In this document: one piece after another, positions 56,931 through 60,000 of the stretch
How positions within the stretch are numbered: position 1 is the first letter of the stretch
Layout of the letters: each line of letters begins with the position of its first letter
Assembly (NCBI GenBank): GCA_903813345.2
Contig: CAIIXF020000011.1
Location: forward strand, 12,819,754-12,879,753
Reading direction: 5' to 3'
Source of the DNA: Owenia fusiformis
Lineage: Eukaryota > Annelida > Polychaeta > Sabellida > Oweniidae
DNA length: 60,000 nucleotides
The notes under the pieces: generated by a model
Told to the model about the DNA's origin: nothing
Databases searched by the model: none
Seen by the model: the letters and a program-made list of their open reading frames with translations, nothing else
Position numbers and translations under genes: made by a program

Positions 56931-57687
56931 AATACTAATTAACAATTTTTGAAGAAGGGGTTTTCAGATGAGTCATTTCTGGAAACTAATCCATCTATTT
57001 TGACAGAAACTGTAGCACTACAAACATGACATTCAATTGTTCAAGAAAATCTAATTGTCTTTTCCTCCATTTATTTGACAATAACAAAAAAGATAGCATT
57101 GATTATGTAATCAACTAATATATTTTATACAAAACAATTCTAATATTCATTATTACTTTCAATATTAGGACCTGGTGTTCCCCATCAAAGTGACTGAAAG
57201 AAAATGTTTTTCTTTTTCTTCAATTTTGAAGTAATTACTATTCATCGCAAACTGTTAAAATAAAGAATTTTTTAATTTAATTAGAACATATACAAAATTC
57301 AGATCATATATACTCTATGATTATATGACTAAAATCATTGAATTAATGTAAACGTACATATACTCTCAGCCTTGCAATGTTTACCCATCAAAGATGAGAT
57401 ATGATATATAGGTATATGCTCTTGAGAGATAAGTTTTTGATGTACTATACTGCCTATATCCATGCAGATGTACATGTTCTACACTTAGAAAATCATATCA
57501 CGATCCAATTTCTGCAAACTCTCAATTCACAAGCATATCAAAGATTTTGAGATTCTAAATGAAATTACCAGTATTAAATTGTATGGAAAAAGATAAGTGA
57601 TGACACCTGATTATTATATTATAGTCCAATTAATAAAATGTTCATGCAATATGTATGTCTTCATAATCAAAAGTCATAATCAAATCA

Positions 57688-57853
57688 AGACAAGGCATTA
57701 ACATGCAAAGTGTCACCACCTGCTATTTGTTACAAATGCCATGTCACAGACACCATGTGTGTTACGGATGGACACCGAAAACCAACCGCTGCCACAAAAA
57801 AAAGTTTGAAGACTATAAAAATATGTCACCACCTATGGTGGAGACATAAAATT
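57688..57853 (+). repeat. Hairpin-tailed dispersed element, short form
   Basis: It begins AAGACAAGGCATTAACATGC, then AAAGTGTCACCACCTGCTAT, and ends GTCACCACCTATGGTGGAGA plus CATAAAA. Confidence 0.75.
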
Positions 57854-59424
57854 GTGACCATCACAAGATACCATGTTGTCTTCTCTATACCATGGTTCAA
57901 ATGTGGAAAGCCCTGAGGGATACTGCTATTTATTTCAGAGGGGAACCAAAAATCAAATATTTGACCTTCGGGATGCATGTCCATTTTGAACCTTGCAATA
58001 TTAATGAGTAAATGTTAATCAGAGAGCATATCAAATAGATATTTTTATATACAAGAGATTACAAATTGGTGAAACATTTTAAAACTGATATCACATCCAC
58101 TATATGATTTTTAACTAATATACACTGTCATTCAAATTTATAGAAACCATTTACCATGTTCAGATTAGAGATGTGTTCCGATGTACAGGTTTTACTTTTA
58201 TTAGAAGAACATACTTGTATGTGGTACCTTAAAATATTGATCCATTTGGAAAGTATTGAAGTGGATTTTGAGATTGCGAATATGCTGAAGTTATGTAGCT
58301 AAAAAGGCATATTAACATGCAAAATCAAATTGAGTCTCCATTTAAGCAAACCCCTCTGGCAAAGCCGACTTTGCCATAAGGTCCCAGCAAAAACAAAGGT
58401 TTAAATAACCAGTATCAAAAAGTTATATTTTTACAGTAAAATGGTGGGTATTTTGGATTCAATTTTGAGTGGCATATTGGAAATTCCCTCTCAGGGCATT
58501 TAGAATTTAGACTAAATCTAATAACAAGTATTTTGGTTAACAATCGCTTTCCCAATGTCAACTTCTTTGAAATCCTGAACTAGAAAGAATCATATTAGAT
58601 ATCTCTAGATGCATAGAAGACACTTTAAATTCACATGCAGAATAAAGGTAAAAAGGTTTGGGCTACAAACTCTGAAAATTTCATCAAGATTGGTGCAATA
58701 TTAAGAAAGTTACGATATCTTTCACCTTATTTATTGGACACCCTGTTTATATGATATTTGGCATTTTCCCATATAATTCATGCTAGAATAAGCTGTTTAA
58801 ATGGCTATTTCGCATAAAAAATTCTTTATTTAATAATTTTAATTATCGCAGACTTACATTATACATATTGCTTTAAATGGTATAAATCTAGCACCAAAAA
58901 ATAATTTGGAATAGCTTTCATTTAAGTTGCTTTACCAAATAAATGCTTTTGTCTATATTTCTCTCTAAGATTATAGTTCTATAAAAATTACGAAGAGTGT
59001 ATGCATATTCTCAAGTACATAAATATATTAGATGATAACATGAGACTCTAGAAAAAATTAGACCCTCATAATTAAATTCTAAAACAAATATGGAACAGGG
59101 AATGAAAAATAAAAATAATTCAAAAATAAATGAAATTCTTAGAAATCTATATATTTATAAGTACATAAAATTTGCTGTGCAAAAATGTCCTTCAAAGATT
59201 TGTCCAATAAAAATTGTTTTGTAAGAGTGCACCTTTTATGATTGGTTATCATATCTGTCAGCCCTGACATACTTTGAACCACTTATCCTCCTTATTAAAT
59301 TACAGTTTAAGGAAGTAATTGTGTTATCTGCGACATGTATGTTCAGCCATGTATTCTACTTAACTGCAACAGATAACAAAAGTATTCTTACAATGTAACA
59401 GTACAAATAGGAGGATATTTTAAG
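57854..59424. other. AT-rich spacer, no gene recognised
   Basis: A decayed element end resembling CAGGGTGTC elements lies around 58660-58745 (GGACACCCTG). Nothing else is supported. Confidence 0.45.
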
Positions 59425-59487
59425 CAATATTGACAAAATGTTCAGAATTTGAAAATATTCCGAGGGATTTACCTGATGGCATACCGG
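59425..59487 (+). CDS. Possible first LRR-type exon of a gene running off the window
   Basis: A 63-base stretch after TATTTTAAG and before GTAAGT is open and phase 1 at both ends. It encodes ILTKCSEFENIPRDLPDGIP. CxxxxxxxIPxDLPxxI is the start of a leucine-rich-repeat N-terminal cap. The only candidate partner is the acceptor CTTTTCAG at 59986-59993; joining it gives Asp-Thr next, as expected (IPxDLPxxIPDT). Upstream signal exon not found, so this is tentative. Confidence 0.35.
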
Positions 59488-59672
59488 GTAAGTGATTTAT
59501 AATATTTGATAATTTATTTATTAAAGAGAAAAGTTATGATCGATAGATATAATAATTAATAAGTAACAAAATAAAAATTGAACTTTGTCTTTAATAATCT
59601 ATAACTGCATGATGCACCTATATAAATTTTTGCCAAGCTACTGTGGTTTTGTAGCCTTTATATTTAATACCC

Positions 59673-59850
59673 AGTGATCTCCTCAGCATTAAAGCAAGTA
59701 GGTGCAGCCTGAAAATCCTGAAAATCCATTTACACCAACTTGAAAATGAGAAAAAATCATGAAAAATTGGCATATTTTGACCAATTTTGGTCTATATTTT
59801 GAAAATGAGAATTTTGCACTCACCTGAGAAAAAATCCTGAGAGATCACTA
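59673..59850. mobile_element. 178-bp MITE with AGTGATCTC ends
   Basis: CAGTGATCTCCTCAGCATTA at the left is partly inverted at the right (CTGAGAGATCACTA). The related copy at 50280-50460 is in the opposite orientation. It lies in the putative LRR intron. Confidence 0.6.
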
Positions 59851-59985
59851 TTATATCTACATTGTATTCCATAAAAATGAGGATATGTAGACATTTAACA
59901 TACATTTAATCTTTAATATTGTGAGACATAAAATCAATTAGAGAAAAACAATTCCAGGTTTTTTATTAATGTACCATAAATTAAT

Positions 59986-59993
59986 CTTTTCAG
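59986..59993 (+). promoter_or_regulatory. Splice acceptor at the window edge
   Basis: CTTTTCAG is followed by ACACTAG at the end of the window. It pairs in phase with the donor at 59488. Confidence 0.35.
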
Positions 59994-60000
59994 ACACTAG

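Overview
This is a window of metazoan nuclear DNA. The genes are broken by GT-AG introns, and domains sit on exons flanked by phase-1 introns (classic animal exon shuffling). The intergenic DNA is AT-rich and full of minisatellites, hairpins and inverted-repeat DNA transposons. SUEL-type lectin domains joined to CUB domains, Crypton-like and hAT-like remnants and many short inverted-repeat elements suggest a marine invertebrate, perhaps a lophotrochozoan such as a mollusc. That placement is inference and weak.

All cellular genes recognised lie on the + strand. Gene A (5604-14459) is an 845-residue type I membrane protein: signal peptide, SUEL lectin domain, CUB domain, His/Asn-rich stalk, one membrane span and a cytoplasmic tail with two ITIM-like tyrosine motifs and Pro-rich sites. 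Module B (20740-23944) is a Thr-rich stalk, a membrane span and a long tail rich in YxxI/V motifs. It has no visible ectodomain or signal exon, so it is either an alternative 3' end of gene A or a receptor whose 5' exons I could not find. A small secreted six-cysteine protein gene (TATA at 26048, CDS 27879-28151) follows. Gene C (39041-55223) has 13 exons that join in frame to 2,188 residues: signal peptide, SUEL, CUB, about 13 tandem His/Asp/Tyr-rich repeats in one 3.2 kb exon, acidic and Gly/Ser stalk, membrane span and a long tail ending in polyproline with an Ena/VASP-type FPPPP site. At the right edge one short exon looks like the start of a leucine-rich-repeat protein.

Region by region: 1-5603 has no gene; 5604-15400 is gene A; 15.5-20.7 kb is empty apart from repeats; 20.7-23.9 kb is module B; 26.0-28.3 kb is the small secreted gene, whose intron is a 47-bp minisatellite interrupted by a LINE fragment; 28.6-31.5 kb is a nest of DNA transposons; 32.1-34.8 kb is a Crypton-like fragment plus hairpins; 35.7-37.8 kb is a G-rich non-autonomous transposon; 39.0-55.2 kb is gene C; 55.8-60 kb is repeats plus the putative LRR exon.

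The receptors share one plan: lectin and CUB for extracellular binding, a variable low-complexity stalk, one membrane span, and a tail built for SH2, SH3 or EVH1 adaptors. The likely theme is cell-surface recognition coupled to signalling or actin. The most unusual structural theme is that exon boundaries (acceptors, a donor, a start codon, a stop codon) have repeatedly been copied into tandem arrays beside the exon they came from.
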